Shown in pieces: positions 1-10,259 of a stretch of 64,000 nucleotides of DNA. Position 1 is the stretch's first letter, and each line of letters begins with the position of its first letter. The notes under the pieces are model-generated. The model did no database searches. It saw only the letters and a program-made list of their open reading frames with translations, and was not told the DNA's origin. The position numbers and the translations under genes are program-made. Origin of the DNA: Gemmatimonadota bacterium (lineage in GTDB: Bacteria > Gemmatimonadota > Gemmatimonadetes > Gemmatimonadales > GWC2-71-9); contig JAJCZX010000004.1 in the NCBI GenBank assembly GCA_029262195.1, forward strand, positions 62,001 to 126,000. Reading direction: 5' to 3'.

Positions 1-2795
1 GCCTGCTCAAGCATCCCGGTCAACTCGGCCAATCTGGATTGGATGTCTTCTTCGTAAATTCCCGCCCGCGTGGGTTGTCGCTCCACTACCGCACGGGTCA
101 ATTGCACCATTTCCTTGATCTTACTATCACTGATCTGACTCACGGCTTCAGCGAGTTGATCGGCGGAGGCCTCCTGGTCGCGTCGCGCTTCGCGAGACAT
201 GGCGGTTATCTGACGCTCCAGATCCTGCAGTTCGTTCTCCATGGCCGATTTGCGTTGAGAAATATCGCGTCGGTCGTCGACGCTACCGCCGTTGTTTCGC
301 ACCAGATCTTCGACATCGGAGCGAATATCCTCCTGTGCCTCTTCAAGCCGTTGGGCTCGACCGATGGCATCGTTCATGTCACGTTGAAGTCGCTCATCTC
401 TGCTCCGATCAAGGAGCTCTCTGGCCTGCTCCAGCCTTTCCAGGGCACTCACCCCTTCACCGAGACCACGGTCGTCGTTGCGGGTCGAAGAGCGACGCAT
501 GGCGTCAGCCGATTCCCGTAGCTCCTGCACAGACTCCATCAACTCCGGAAGCGACTGTTCGCGAGAAAGCGTCTCCAACTGACGAGCAACCTCTTCTACC
601 TGATCGGCAAGCTCACGCTGCGCCTGTCCGCCACCGCCGGACCGATTGTTGGAGTTCTGGGCGCGCCGCTGGCGTTCGATCTCCTGTTGTTGGCGGCGGG
701 CGAGTTCTCGGAGACGTTCGAGTGTCTCATCCACCTGTTGATCAGCCTGCTGCTGTTCCCCGCGTTGGACGGTCTCGTATTGGTTACGGGCACGATCAAG
801 CTCCAGATCGAACAGATCGGCAAGATCTTCGGCTGCTCCTCCACCACCACCGCCACCACCGGCCTGTTGTGAAGCCAGCTGGATGTCGCGGTACATCGCT
901 TCGGCCCGTAACAATTGCTGTAGAGCAACCTGTTCCGCGCTTATCGCTCCGGAGAGATCCCCTCCTACCAGAAAGTCCTCTGCTCTGGTCATCTCAGCCG
1001 CGGCCATAGGTAGTAGCTCGGTGATTTGTAGAAAGACCGAATCACGTTGCCCGATGCCGCGTGCCTGCATCCGTTCAACAAGCGTCTCCACCTGCTCGCG
1101 CAGTCTTCCCTGGGAAAGGCCGACTGTCGTGAGGTTTTCTCGCAACGCATCCGGGGAGAATGAATCTTCGTCCCTGCGAAGGTTGAAGGTCGCAGCAACG
1201 ATTTGTTTTTGGGTCTCGGAAAGTGCTGCATCAAGGCCTTCTCCACCGCCCTGGCCACCGGGTGTCTGTTGAGACTGACTGAAACGCTGGTTAAAAGGAC
1301 GGATCGACATGAAATAAATGTCGGTGGTGGTAGTCTGGCGCCCGCCAACCGCGTTGTTGTCCACAGAACGACCGTAGTATGACACGAAATCGCCGGGAAC
1401 CATCTCGAAATCTTCCAGGAAGAACGTATGGCCTGCCGTTACCTCTCGTCGGCGGGAGCCGGAGTGGAGTGGCACGACTTGCTCTTCACCGCCATTTAGC
1501 GAGTAAACCAACTCAACGATGCGAAGGCCGTAATCGTCCCGAGCGTTGAGTTCGGTGAACACTTCTTCAATGGAGGATACTTTAACGTCCCTTCCTGGCG
1601 TTTCAAACGAGATTATCGGCGGTTGGTCATCCAATGGAAAAATCGAATAGTCCCGAGAGGAAACCATGAATTCCCCATCAAAGCGCTGTAACTCGATGTG
1701 ATAATAATCTTCACCGCTCACACGAAATGATGCGGTCCAACGGCCGTCATCGCCCTGAACCAGCGGAATCGAATCGCCGGAATCCATCACCAGACGTCCT
1801 GCAGGCACGCCGACCGTGGGGGTAAGATGAATCGTGATACCCGTACCGGGTAGAGCGGCGACATCCCCTCCGTCTTCTACAAGGTCATCGTCCAGGCGAG
1901 TATAGGCAGGGAAGTCATAGAGCAGGTCCATCCGTTCGACGTAGGGAACATCTTCTACTTCGATGCGGAAGACACCTGATCGCACATTACTGGCTTCGAT
2001 ATAATAGTCTGTTGCTTCGGTGAGGTCGAAAAGAAGAATCATGTATCCACCTTCGTCCTCGTCCAGCAGCATCACCGACCGCTCCCACTCACCTTCCTCT
2101 CCCCTGCGAGTTGCGATTTCGACCTCGTCCGAAACGAAGCCTACCAGAGTGGCGACGATGCGTTCGTCCGCGCCCCTGGCGACGGTTATCGATCCTGGAG
2201 AAACCGCAACTGCGTAGGGACTTTCGCCATCGGTTGCCCCGGTACCGAGAAGGAACGGCATTCCATTGGAAAGGAAAAGAGGACTGAAAAAGATCACACC
2301 CGCTGCCATGGCCATGACCCCCGCGAGCATTCCGGAGGATCTATAGATATTCGTTCGCTCGATACGACGACCGTTTTCAATCGACTCACACTGCGAGACA
2401 GCCGTCAGTACCAGGCGTTCTGTTAACGCTGGAGACCACTGCTGCGCATCGGGCTGGCCAAGTTCGACGGCCGACACCAACGATCCGTTTAGTGAGGGTT
2501 CGTGCTCTTCGATGTAAAGAGCCACCGTCGAATCGGGTACTCTGCGGGCCAGAGGAAAAAACAAATACTTGAGGGCAAGGCCAACGGCAAGGCTGTACGC
2601 AACGATCCGGAACACCGTCACGGATGTATCGGTGAAACGGAAGTAGTCCATTCCGTAAGCCGATACGAGAAAAGCTAGAAAACCAAAGCCCAGAACAATC
2701 GCGAGACCGCGGGTCGCAATCCTCAAGCGCCACCGATTTCGAACCGAGCGTATGACACTGAGGAGTTGGACCTGTCCGCTTTTCTTATTTGTCAT
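1..2795 (-). CDS. DUF4175-like membrane protein (3' end outside window)
   Basis: The frame is open from an ATG at 2795 to the window edge, giving about 931 residues without the C-terminus. Hydrophobic segments lie near residues 28-47, 60-82 and 152-172. Next comes a beta-rich extracytoplasmic part, then a very long Gln/Arg/Glu-rich coiled-coil region from about residue 560 onward, interrupted by an eight-glycine run near 646-653. This layout matches the large DUF4175 proteins found beside MoxR/DUF58/VWA genes. Only one base separates the start from the stop of the upstream BatA-like gene, so it is the last visible gene of the operon. The molecular role is unknown. The membrane anchor and coiled coil suggest a structural or scaffold part of the machine, which is inference. 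Confidence 0.8.
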   Translation of the reverse strand, partial: MTNKKSGQVQLLSVIRSVRNRWRLRIATRGLAIVLGFGFLAFLVSAYGMDYFRFTDTSVTVFRIVAYSLAVGLALKYLFFPLARRVPDSTVALYIEEHEPSLNGSLVSAVELGQPDAQQWSPALTERLVLTAVSQCESIENGRRIERTNIYRSSGMLAGVMAMAAGVIFFSPLFLSNGMPFLLGTGATDGESPYAVAVSPGSITVARGADERIVATLVGFVSDEVEIATRRGEEGEWERSVMLLDEDEGGYMILLFDLTEATDYYIEASNVRSGVFRIEVEDVPYVERMDLLYDFPAYTRLDDDLVEDGGDVAALPGTGITIHLTPTVGVPAGRLVMDSGDSIPLVQGDDGRWTASFRVSGEDYYHIELQRFDGEFMVSSRDYSIFPLDDQPPIISFETPGRDVKVSSIEEVFTELNARDDYGLRIVELVYSLNGGEEQVVPLHSGSRRREVTAGHTFFLEDFEMVPGDFVSYYGRSVDNNAVGGRQTTTTDIYFMSIRPFNQRFSQSQQTPGGQGGGEGLDAALSETQKQIVAATFNLRRDEDSFSPDALRENLTTVGLSQGRLREQVETLVERMQARGIGQRDSVFLQITELLPMAAAEMTRAEDFLVGGDLSGAISAEQVALQQLLRAEAMYRDIQLASQQAGGGGGGGGAAEDLADLFDLELDRARNQYETVQRGEQQQADQQVDETLERLRELARRQQQEIERQRRAQNSNNRSGGGGQAQRELADQVEEVARQLETLSREQSLPELMESVQELRESADAMRRSSTRNDDRGLGEGVSALERLEQARELLDRSRDERLQRDMNDAIGRAQRLEEAQEDIRSDVEDLVRNNGGSVDDRRDISQRKSAMENELQDLERQITAMSREARRDQEASADQLAEAVSQISDSKIKEMVQLTRAVVERQPTRAGIYEEDIQSRLAELTGMLEQ

Positions 2796-2796
2796 G

Positions 2797-4890
2797 TTAC
2801 AAACGCGCTCCTGCCTGGGCTACAGCGTTACGATTTGAAACTACCGACTCCACTACCAGCAAAACCAGCACTACAACAAGTAAATACCACCAGGCCGCCT
2901 GCCTACGTTCCAGGTCATCCTGAGACAACTCGATATCAACTCCCGCTCTCACAGTCCCCCCCGCCTCGGGAGCCAGCGCAGCGTCTACCTCTCCGACCTC
3001 AATATGCGTAAGATCAGATTCCTCGGCGTCCAGGTTAACGGCAAACAAAACTCGAGCGGATTCGTCTATTGGACGAACTTCGAAAAAGCCGTGTTCGTCA
3101 AGCTGGAAAAACTTGTGCTCCTCGAGGCTATTCCATAAAGAGATTTCACCGGAAGGAGATTCCACAACCATCTCAAACTCACCGACTTCGTTGATGTTTT
3201 CAAGCAAACTGGCAACTTCGCGGTCGTTGGGAAGATCCAGCACATCCCCCGCTGTCGCCCACAAACGGGCTTCTGAAAAACTGGCAGTTTGTTTCACCAG
3301 CTCGTGTACGAGAGGGAGATAAATCGGCTTCAACGGGAGGTCGTTCCAGAAGTCATCCATTGTGGAAGTCCAGACAAAGACCCTGCCCTCGCCCACTGTA
3401 TGTCTGGCGAGCGCAACCTGCCCATCGTCAAACCGCGCCAAAACGTTTTCGGTCGCGACTTCAGAGGAGCGTGTATACCGGAAGAACCTTGGCGACGAAA
3501 GATCTCCACTCCTCGGACCGCTGAATACTTCAAACACAGGGTGTGAATAGTCGACATAGGCCAGCGTACCGCCCCTGTCATCTGTCCGATCAACAGTCTG
3601 CCCGAACGTACCGGGCAACAGCGCCCGATTGTCCAATGTCCAATTCTGTGGCCGGCTCCGCTCTCCAAGAACCACCAGCAACCCACCTCCCGCAGCGACA
3701 TAGTCCCTGAGCGCGTTACCCGTCGCTCCACCGGGAAAAGGAACGTCATTTAGAATTACAGCGGCGCTACCGGCTATATCGGAGGCCCGCGTAGCGTTGA
3801 CCGATTTCGTCTGGACATCAAACGCAGGGCTGTTCCCAATGGAAAGTGCGCGCCGCAGGAAGAGCCCGTTACGCCCCTGCCTTCCTCCATCGTCGATAAC
3901 CAGAACCGACTGGGGCTCAGATCCTGACACCACAAATCTGAACATGTCGTCCGCAGGTAATCCGTCCGTGTCCTGCTCGACGACCATGCGTGTCACGCCC
4001 TCTGAGACCGGGACCGGTTCGAACGACACTGTGACGGCGGAGTTAGCCTCAAGGTCAGCTCCAACGGTTTGAACAAGGCGATCATCTACGTGCAGTTTTA
4101 CCTCGTGTCCCGTCACCGCCTCGTCGCTCCGATTAACGAGTCTCGCTGAAACCGCCAATTGTTCTCTACCTGAGCGGTAGTTGCGGGCGGCGAACACGCT
4201 GGTGATGGCCATATTAGATGCGTTCGCGTCGGAAACATTGCGGTGATCGACGTCGGTCCCCTCGGGCATTACGACGAACTCATCTGCATCCCAACCACTG
4301 CGCTGGTAGTCGGTAATCAAAACCAGTTCAAGCCGGGGTTGCCGGGATTCTTCCAGAAGCTGCTGGGCAAGTTTCAGCGCACCCCCGTAACGGGTGACCT
4401 GTGATCCGACTGTCGCCGCATCAATCGCCCTCTCCAGGGCCAAAGGATCTGACGTGGCTTCGGCAACCACACCAGCATCCGAGTCAAAAACAACCAGCGT
4501 TGCTCTGTCTCCTTCCCCAAGTGACGACACAACGCTGCGGGCTTCGCTTTTGGCCCGTTCCCAACGGTTACCGTGTCCCATGCTAAAGGACCGATCGAGC
4601 AGGATTACGACCTCGCGGGCCCCGAGGGCAAGGCGCACTCCGCCCTGGTCGCTATTGAAAAGCGGGCGGGCGAAGGCGATCACAAGGAGGATGATCGCCA
4701 GAGATCTGAGAATGAACAGAAGCCAGTTTCTGATGCGCTGCCTCTTCACAGTCTTGAAGGGAATCCGATCCAGGAACATCAGCGAAGGAAAGCGTACCGG
4801 CTCGTCCCGTTCCTTATGAGTAAGGTGAACAAAGATCGGAACAGCAAGCGCCAGCAGTCCGGCCAGGAAAATGGGAGCTAACAATGCCAT
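2797..4890 (-). CDS. BatA-like VWA-domain membrane protein
   Basis: The 697-residue protein starts with the typical BatA N-terminal pair of membrane segments (about residues 1-23 and 56-77, the latter ending in FARPLF). A von Willebrand factor A domain follows with an intact MIDAS start, DRSFS at 99-103. A long periplasmic beta-rich part comes next and a last membrane helix lies at about 662-680. VWA domains bind a divalent metal and protein partners, and with MoxR ATPases they form chaperone-like or metal-insertion systems. It lies one base after the DUF58 gene and one base before the DUF4175 gene, so co-expression is almost certain. The client is unknown. Confidence 0.88.
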   Translation of the reverse strand: MALLAPIFLAGLLALAVPIFVHLTHKERDEPVRFPSLMFLDRIPFKTVKRQRIRNWLLFILRSLAIILLVIAFARPLFNSDQGGVRLALGAREVVILLDRSFSMGHGNRWERAKSEARSVVSSLGEGDRATLVVFDSDAGVVAEATSDPLALERAIDAATVGSQVTRYGGALKLAQQLLEESRQPRLELVLITDYQRSGWDADEFVVMPEGTDVDHRNVSDANASNMAITSVFAARNYRSGREQLAVSARLVNRSDEAVTGHEVKLHVDDRLVQTVGADLEANSAVTVSFEPVPVSEGVTRMVVEQDTDGLPADDMFRFVVSGSEPQSVLVIDDGGRQGRNGLFLRRALSIGNSPAFDVQTKSVNATRASDIAGSAAVILNDVPFPGGATGNALRDYVAAGGGLLVVLGERSRPQNWTLDNRALLPGTFGQTVDRTDDRGGTLAYVDYSHPVFEVFSGPRSGDLSSPRFFRYTRSSEVATENVLARFDDGQVALARHTVGEGRVFVWTSTMDDFWNDLPLKPIYLPLVHELVKQTASFSEARLWATAGDVLDLPNDREVASLLENINEVGEFEMVVESPSGEISLWNSLEEHKFFQLDEHGFFEVRPIDESARVLFAVNLDAEESDLTHIEVGEVDAALAPEAGGTVRAGVDIELSQDDLERRQAAWWYLLVVVLVLLVVESVVSNRNAVAQAGARL

Positions 4891-4891
4891 G

Positions 4892-5800
4892 TCAGCTCAC
4901 CCTGCTAAGCCGTTCGCGTTCTGACAGGTACCGGAACAACGCATAGTCCAGAGGAGTGGAGGTCTCGAAGAGGGAGTAGTCAATGCCATGTTCAACGAAT
5001 GACTTCCTCAAACGATCAATATGACTCTGTACCAGTCCCTTGTACTCAGCACGAAATTCGTCCGGGACCACAGGTATTCTTTCTCCTGTTTCAAGGTCCT
5101 CAAAGCTCGCCGCTTCATCGATCGTGAGGTTTAGCTCCTCGGGATCAAGGATGTGAAAAACAATCACATCGTTCCCGCGATACTTGAGCATGTTCACCGC
5201 CTCGACGATAGTAGCAGGGTCTTCATAAAAATCGGAAATGATAGCGATCACACTCCGACGGGAAATGCTGGAGACGATCTTGTTCAGTGGCGCTGCCAAC
5301 TCTCCGGGCCCTTTCGCTTTCGCGTTGTCCAGTGAGAATAAAATCTGCCGCAAGTGCCTGGCCGAACACGGTACTACGTCCACCAGATCGTTGTCGAAGG
5401 TGTAGAGTCCCACCCGATCCCTTTGCTGATTCGAGAAATAGGCCAGGCTTGCCGCCAGATATCGTGCGTAATCCAACTTCGAGAGATCTCCGGTTTTGAA
5501 ATCCATCGAGCGGGACACATCGAGCAGTACATAAAAGTTCGAGTTTGTATCTGCTTCGAACTCTTTGACAAAGAAACGGTCCGTGCGTGCAAACAGACGC
5601 CAATCGATTCTACGGATGTCATCGCCCGGCATATAGGCTCGGTGTTCGGCAAAATCGACGGAAAGACCTATATAAGGCGAATGGTGCAGTCCGTTGATGA
5701 ATCCGCTTACAACCGTTCGCGCCACCAGCTCAAGGTTGTCTATCCGCGCCAATACCTTCGGGTCGATAAAGTTGGCGCCCGCCGTTCCTGTGGGAGTCAC
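4892..5800 (-). CDS. DUF58 domain protein (MoxR partner)
   Basis: A 302-residue DUF58 protein. The family core is seen at residues 45-100: the PGDDIRRIDWR block, then a VWA-like strand with LDVSRSM (DxSxS-type MIDAS) near 94-99. There is no signal peptide or clear membrane helix, so it is probably cytoplasmic. The frame can extend to 5854, but I prefer the GTG at 5800, because the extra N-terminus overlaps the MoxR gene and does not resemble the family. The chosen start lies four bases after the MoxR stop. DUF58 proteins are usual partners of MoxR AAA+ ATPases and are thought to bridge the ATPase to the membrane VWA protein encoded next. Confidence 0.88.
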   Translation of the reverse strand: MTPTGTAGANFIDPKVLARIDNLELVARTVVSGFINGLHHSPYIGLSVDFAEHRAYMPGDDIRRIDWRLFARTDRFFVKEFEADTNSNFYVLLDVSRSMDFKTGDLSKLDYARYLAASLAYFSNQQRDRVGLYTFDNDLVDVVPCSARHLRQILFSLDNAKAKGPGELAAPLNKIVSSISRRSVIAIISDFYEDPATIVEAVNMLKYRGNDVIVFHILDPEELNLTIDEAASFEDLETGERIPVVPDEFRAEYKGLVQSHIDRLRKSFVEHGIDYSLFETSTPLDYALFRYLSERERLSRVS

Positions 5801-5804
5801 CTGC

Positions 5805-6830
5805 CTACATCCCCGACGCTGGCACAGGCACCGTTTCGAGCAACCTGTCAACAAGTTGATCGGACGTTACCCGCTCTGACTCAGCGTGGAAGTTCCTCAA
5901 AATCCGATGCCTCAACACCGGATGGGCGAGAGCCTTGATATCGTCAAAGTTCACCGTGAGGCGCCCTTCAATCAGGGCACGCGACTTGGCTCCCAGAATA
6001 AGGTACTGTGCAGCTCTGGTGGATGCTCCATACGACACCCAACGAGTTACGAAGTCAGGAGCATTAGCTTCACCCGGCCTGCTGGCCCTGACCAGACTCA
6101 CAGCATACCGCGCCACCGCATCCGAAACCGGCACCCTGCGAACAAGTTGCTGGAAGTCTTTGATATCCTGCGCTACAACCGCGTGAGAAAATTCTGGTTT
6201 CTGAATCCCGGTTGTCGCTTTAGCAACATCGATTTCGTCCTCTTCGGAGAGATAATCGATAACGATCTCGAACATGAAACGATCGAGTTGCGCCTCCGGC
6301 AACGGGTAGGTGCCTTCTAATTCAATCGGATTTTGCGTCGCGAAAACGAAGAATGGTTCCTCCAGATCATAGGTCTTGCCCTGGACGGTCACCCGGTGCT
6401 CCTGCATGGCCTCGAGAAGCGCAGACTGGGTTTTGGGAGGGGTACGGTTTATCTCGTCAGCAAGCACAATGTTACTGAAAATCGGCCCCGGCGTGAAAAC
6501 AAGGTGCCGCTGTCCGGTTTCAGGATTCTCCTGAATAAGATCTGTGCCCGTGATGTCAGAGGGCATGAGGTCGGGCGTGAATTGAATCCGGGAGAACTTC
6601 AGATCAAGGACCCGCGCGATTGTGTGGATCAGCAGCGTCTTCGCGAGGCCAGGCACCCCAACTATCAAGCTGTTTCCTCCTGCCATCAAAGACAAAAGGA
6701 CCTGTTCGATCACGGCTTCTTGCCCCACGATCAACTTGTGGAGTTCTGATTTTATTCGTTCGGTCGAGTCACGAAGTCTTTCGGCTAACGCTACGTCATC
6801 TTCGGTTTTTTCTTCTACTTCTGTTGTCAT
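5805..6830 (-). CDS. MoxR-family AAA+ ATPase
   Basis: A 341-residue AAA+ ATPase. Walker A is GVPGLAKT (58-65), Walker B is LADEINR (123-129), sensor 1 is ATQNP (164-168), and a QLDRF arginine element follows. These are all diagnostic of MoxR/RavA-type chaperone ATPases. An open frame reaches a TTG at 6860, but the ATG at 6830 has AGGACAGG just upstream and gives the usual family N-terminus, so I chose it. It should hydrolyse ATP as a ring and remodel or load a client together with the DUF58 and VWA proteins encoded immediately downstream. The client is not evident from the sequence. Confidence 0.93.
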   Translation of the reverse strand: MTTEVEEKTEDDVALAERLRDSTERIKSELHKLIVGQEAVIEQVLLSLMAGGNSLIVGVPGLAKTLLIHTIARVLDLKFSRIQFTPDLMPSDITGTDLIQENPETGQRHLVFTPGPIFSNIVLADEINRTPPKTQSALLEAMQEHRVTVQGKTYDLEEPFFVFATQNPIELEGTYPLPEAQLDRFMFEIVIDYLSEEDEIDVAKATTGIQKPEFSHAVVAQDIKDFQQLVRRVPVSDAVARYAVSLVRASRPGEANAPDFVTRWVSYGASTRAAQYLILGAKSRALIEGRLTVNFDDIKALAHPVLRHRILRNFHAESERVTSDQLVDRLLETVPVPASGM

Positions 6831-6879
6831 CAAACCTGTCCTGTCTGTTGGATACGGCAATAAAATTCTAACAGTGTTG

Positions 6880-7656
6880 CTAGTGTGTCATCGAGTAGAT
6901 GAGATAGTTGACTCCAAGCTTGTATGCTTCGTTCGACAAATCGATCGGTAGAAAGCCGGTGCCAGAAAATTCCCAGTACTCCCCTATGTCATTGTTATAA
7001 TTGGCTACCAACAACAATCGCTTCGAGGGATCGTTGTCTTCATATACGCCCCAAAATTCGGATTGGAGCCCGTAATAAGGGTGTTGGTATTCAAGCGATT
7101 CGATGCGGAAAAAGGCGTCGAAAATCTCATGACTGGCATCGAGTCGTATCAACTGGGCATCGGGCAAGAGCGCTCTGGTTTTTTCGGCAAAGTTGCGCCA
7201 CTGGTTCGCAGCGAAATCGTCGAAGATCAGGAACCCCCCTTTGATGATATAATTCCGGAGGTTTTCGGCTTCTTCGTCGGTCAGGGTTAGAAAACCCGGC
7301 TCACTCATATAAGCCACCGGATAGCGATACAACTCCGGGTCACCAACGGCGATTATGTTGCTGCCACCCAGGTAGGGACGAACCATCGTCGTAGCCATAA
7401 GAATCTGGGCGAAATTGAGTTCGGCCCGCGGGTAGTCATGATCCCACTTCAGGTCCCCCGGATTCCCGAACATATCCACGCGAGGCTGAAAACTAATTCT
7501 GGCGAACGTGAAGGAATAGTCGCCGTTATAGGGGATATTTTCGACGTAGTTAGGCACCTGTCTCTGCCCGCCGCGGCGGCGTTGAGCTTCAAGATCAGAA
7601 CCTGTGTTGAGCAGGAGCGCGGCCGACATAAGACACCGAACTATCAATGTTTTCAT
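6880..7656 (-). CDS. DUF4159 domain protein, secreted (copy 2)
   Basis: A 258-residue protein with a signal peptide ending near residue 25 (LEAQ). It carries the DUF4159 pattern: an early YSFTFAR strand, a GGFLIFDDF turn around the middle, and a C-terminus ending YKLGVNYLIYSMTH. DUF4159 has a glutamine-amidotransferase-like fold with no proven enzyme activity. Its ATG overlaps the stop of the upstream TPR-metallopeptidase gene in an ATGA arrangement, which indicates translational coupling. A second DUF4159 gene begins the same operon at 14300 and shares the tail pattern, so the two are paralogues. Its function in the MoxR/VWA machine is unknown. Confidence 0.85.
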   Translation of the reverse strand: MKTLIVRCLMSAALLLNTGSDLEAQRRRGGQRQVPNYVENIPYNGDYSFTFARISFQPRVDMFGNPGDLKWDHDYPRAELNFAQILMATTMVRPYLGGSNIIAVGDPELYRYPVAYMSEPGFLTLTDEEAENLRNYIIKGGFLIFDDFAANQWRNFAEKTRALLPDAQLIRLDASHEIFDAFFRIESLEYQHPYYGLQSEFWGVYEDNDPSKRLLLVANYNNDIGEYWEFSGTGFLPIDLSNEAYKLGVNYLIYSMTH

Positions 7657-10259
7657 TCGCTTCCACCTCTTTCTGCCCTGAGTTCCAGAAGAAGATCCTG
7701 CGCTTCTTCGAAGTTCGGGGCCAATTCCAGCGCCCGTAACACGGAACGGCGAGCCCCCTGCCGATCACCGTTTTCTCTTTGAGCGAGGGCAAGTTCATAA
7801 TGCGCCGAAACGATATCCACCGGGTTTAACGCCACTACCGCCCGGCGTTCACGGACCGCCATGTCGAGATCCCCACTGGATGTAGCATAGACCGCCAGTT
7901 CGCGATGGCGGTCAATTTCGTAGGGATAGATGTACATGGCACGATCAAGCGTAGCACTCGCCGAGGCCGAGTCCCCCAACTGAGCATACAATTCCGCGAG
8001 TGCGACATTCGCGCCATACTCCCGTTCGTTCAAATCAGTGAACGCCTGCAGCTCTGATGCGGCCGCCCGGAGATCACCGCGTTGTTGGTAGATACGGGAC
8101 AGCAGCACATACGGACTATTGGGCCCGACGTACCCCGGGTGGATCCTCTTAACCTCCTTGAGGAGCGACTCGGCGGCATCCGCGGTGCCACCGTTCATGG
8201 CTTCAACAGCCATCGCCAACCGGCCAAGGAAACCATCTCCTGCACCAGGACCGTCATCTTCCGCATCCGGAAGGGTGGGTAGGACTCTACCATACCTGTC
8301 TTCCATATAGGCATCGAAAAACGAATCGACATCTTCAGGTGAAATATCCATCACCGACCGAAAGGCCTCATCAGTGGAGCTCCCGTCGCGATAGGCCTCC
8401 ATCACCCCGACAAGCGCACCCCATCCGAAACGTTGCTCCAACACATCCAGAATAACCGACGACTGGTAGTAGGAATGAACAACTTGTTCAGGGTAGCTAG
8501 GCCGTACGAACGTCTCATTCAAATCGGAAAACGCCGGCGTTTTTCCCTGGTGATAGGCGATGAGAAAACTCAACGATGCCTCCGCACCCCATCCAGTGCG
8601 GGCCTGTCGTTCTTCGTACACCGCCAGGCCTTCGGCAAACCACCGCGGTGACCGGTTGGCGGTGAGGCCCAGGGTGACAGTGTGCACCAACTCATGCCAG
8701 AGAGTCGAGCCCCAGTTAAAAGAACTTCTTTCTCTTGCAGAGGGAGAATCCATTGCGACGACCGGACCAAAGCTCACCCCCAGCGCCCCGATTCCGGGGA
8801 GTCCAACCGTGCGGACAGAAAAATCGGCATGAGTCGGCATGACTTCGATCCTTACGGGCGGCTCAGGAGTGAATCCATAGCGTTCGGTTAACACTTGCCA
8901 CGCTTCTTCTGCTAACGGAGTGACGTACAACGATAGCAAATCTGACTCCGGCGTCTCTATCGCGATATCAAACCGGCCGGTTGACGTCACCGTGTAATTA
9001 TCAAACGTGTCGATCAGGTCAAGTGTGTTCTTATTCCACACATTGAACGGATCGCCCCGGAAGGCAATCTCGAGATTCGCCTTTCCTTCCTCGATGAGGC
9101 CGATTCGCAATTGATTCCGACCCAGGTGTCCGTAGCCTTCCCAGGACGTGCTATCGGTTTCCACCGCCTGCTGTGCAAACTCCACGGCCTCGCGGTAGAG
9201 ACGGTTTCTGGTGCTAATCTCGGACAGGAGGTTAAACATGTAGGCGTTCCGAGGGCTAATCCTCGCTACGCGCCGTTTGGTCGCTTCAAAGTCTTCCAAC
9301 TCACCCGTCAAGAACTGCGCAGCTGCCAGAACGGAAAACGCCGACACCGAATTGGGATTGGTTTCGAGAGCCGCATTCGCTTGCTCGGTTGCTCCGACAT
9401 AATCTTCAGATTCAAGAAGCAACAACCCCCGCAACGCAAGCGCCTCAACGAAATGTGGATTGACCTCAAGCGCCCGATCCAGGTAAGGCATCGGATCGTC
9501 CGACCCGTCGAACCGTGACCATCGTGCGACACCCAGAAGAGCACCGGGGTGGTTCGGATTCACCGCAAGAACCTCGTCCAGCGTCGCCTTCGCCTCGGGC
9601 CCGTTCAGTTTGTCGAGCAGAACGCCCGCCATCGACACTTTGGCTGCCAGGTGAGTTGAGTCAATTCCAACAGCTTCTACGTACGCTCGTATCGCCGCAT
9701 CAAAGAGTCGAGACGATGCCTTTGCAAGGTAGGTGACCGCAGTGCCCACTGACGCAACTTCACGGGAATTGAGGGTTCGGTTCCGATTGTAAAACACCAC
9801 GAACCAGTCAAACATCTCCATAGCCTGTTCGTGTTCCCCCCTCAAATACCGCAGCTCCGCAAGATTCAGAACTGTGACTGCCGAATCCGACGCCGCTCCG
9901 GACAGTGCTCGCTCGAATTCCTCCATCGCCTGGGGATACCGCCCCTGCATAACAAGCATTTCGCCCAGTGAGTTAGACAGCTCAACAGACCCGGGATTTT
10001 CCGATGCGAATTCCCGGGCAACCTCTTCGGCTTCTTCGTAGCGGCCAACTTCACCGAGAGCCGCGACCATTCCCCTGACCGCCTCGACCGAGGATTCGTC
10101 GGTTCGGATTGCTCGACGAAACCCGTTGACAGCATCTTCGTAATTGCCCCTGAGCAAATCCGCCCTCGGGCCCTCCAGCTGGGCGTAGAGCAGATCTGGA
10201 GACAAAACAATCGCCAGAACGAAGAGCGCGCATCCAATCGCAAACCGGCTAATTCTCAT
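7653..10259 (-). CDS. Secreted TPR protein with central zinc metallopeptidase (gluzincin-like) domain
   Basis: An 868-residue protein with a signal peptide (about residues 1-26, ending LLYAQ). TPR-like helical repeats fill roughly 30-410. A central peptidase-MA-like domain follows with HELVH at 522-526 and the downstream glutamate in WFAEGLAVYEE (E543), the pattern of HExxH...E zinc peptidases. More TPR repeats follow to the end. I chose the ATG at 10259 because it gives a clean signal peptide; the longer frame to 10430 overlaps the preceding gene. It should act in the periplasm or outside, with the TPRs positioning substrates or partners. It overlaps its neighbours on both sides in the nine-gene operon. 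Confidence 0.85.
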   Translation of the reverse strand: MRISRFAIGCALFVLAIVLSPDLLYAQLEGPRADLLRGNYEDAVNGFRRAIRTDESSVEAVRGMVAALGEVGRYEEAEEVAREFASENPGSVELSNSLGEMLVMQGRYPQAMEEFERALSGAASDSAVTVLNLAELRYLRGEHEQAMEMFDWFVVFYNRNRTLNSREVASVGTAVTYLAKASSRLFDAAIRAYVEAVGIDSTHLAAKVSMAGVLLDKLNGPEAKATLDEVLAVNPNHPGALLGVARWSRFDGSDDPMPYLDRALEVNPHFVEALALRGLLLLESEDYVGATEQANAALETNPNSVSAFSVLAAAQFLTGELEDFEATKRRVARISPRNAYMFNLLSEISTRNRLYREAVEFAQQAVETDSTSWEGYGHLGRNQLRIGLIEEGKANLEIAFRGDPFNVWNKNTLDLIDTFDNYTVTSTGRFDIAIETPESDLLSLYVTPLAEEAWQVLTERYGFTPEPPVRIEVMPTHADFSVRTVGLPGIGALGVSFGPVVAMDSPSARERSSFNWGSTLWHELVHTVTLGLTANRSPRWFAEGLAVYEERQARTGWGAEASLSFLIAYHQGKTPAFSDLNETFVRPSYPEQVVHSYYQSSVILDVLEQRFGWGALVGVMEAYRDGSSTDEAFRSVMDISPEDVDSFFDAYMEDRYGRVLPTLPDAEDDGPGAGDGFLGRLAMAVEAMNGGTADAAESLLKEVKRIHPGYVGPNSPYVLLSRIYQQRGDLRAAASELQAFTDLNEREYGANVALAELYAQLGDSASASATLDRAMYIYPYEIDRHRELAVYATSSGDLDMAVRERRAVVALNPVDIVSAHYELALAQRENGDRQGARRSVLRALELAPNFEEAQDLLLELRAERGGSE

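Noticed and set aside
335-1009. 224-residue open frame on the plus strand opposite the DUF4175 gene
   Set aside because: It is antisense to a coding region with clear coiled-coil sequence; composition is rich in Pro, Arg and Ser as expected of a shadow frame.
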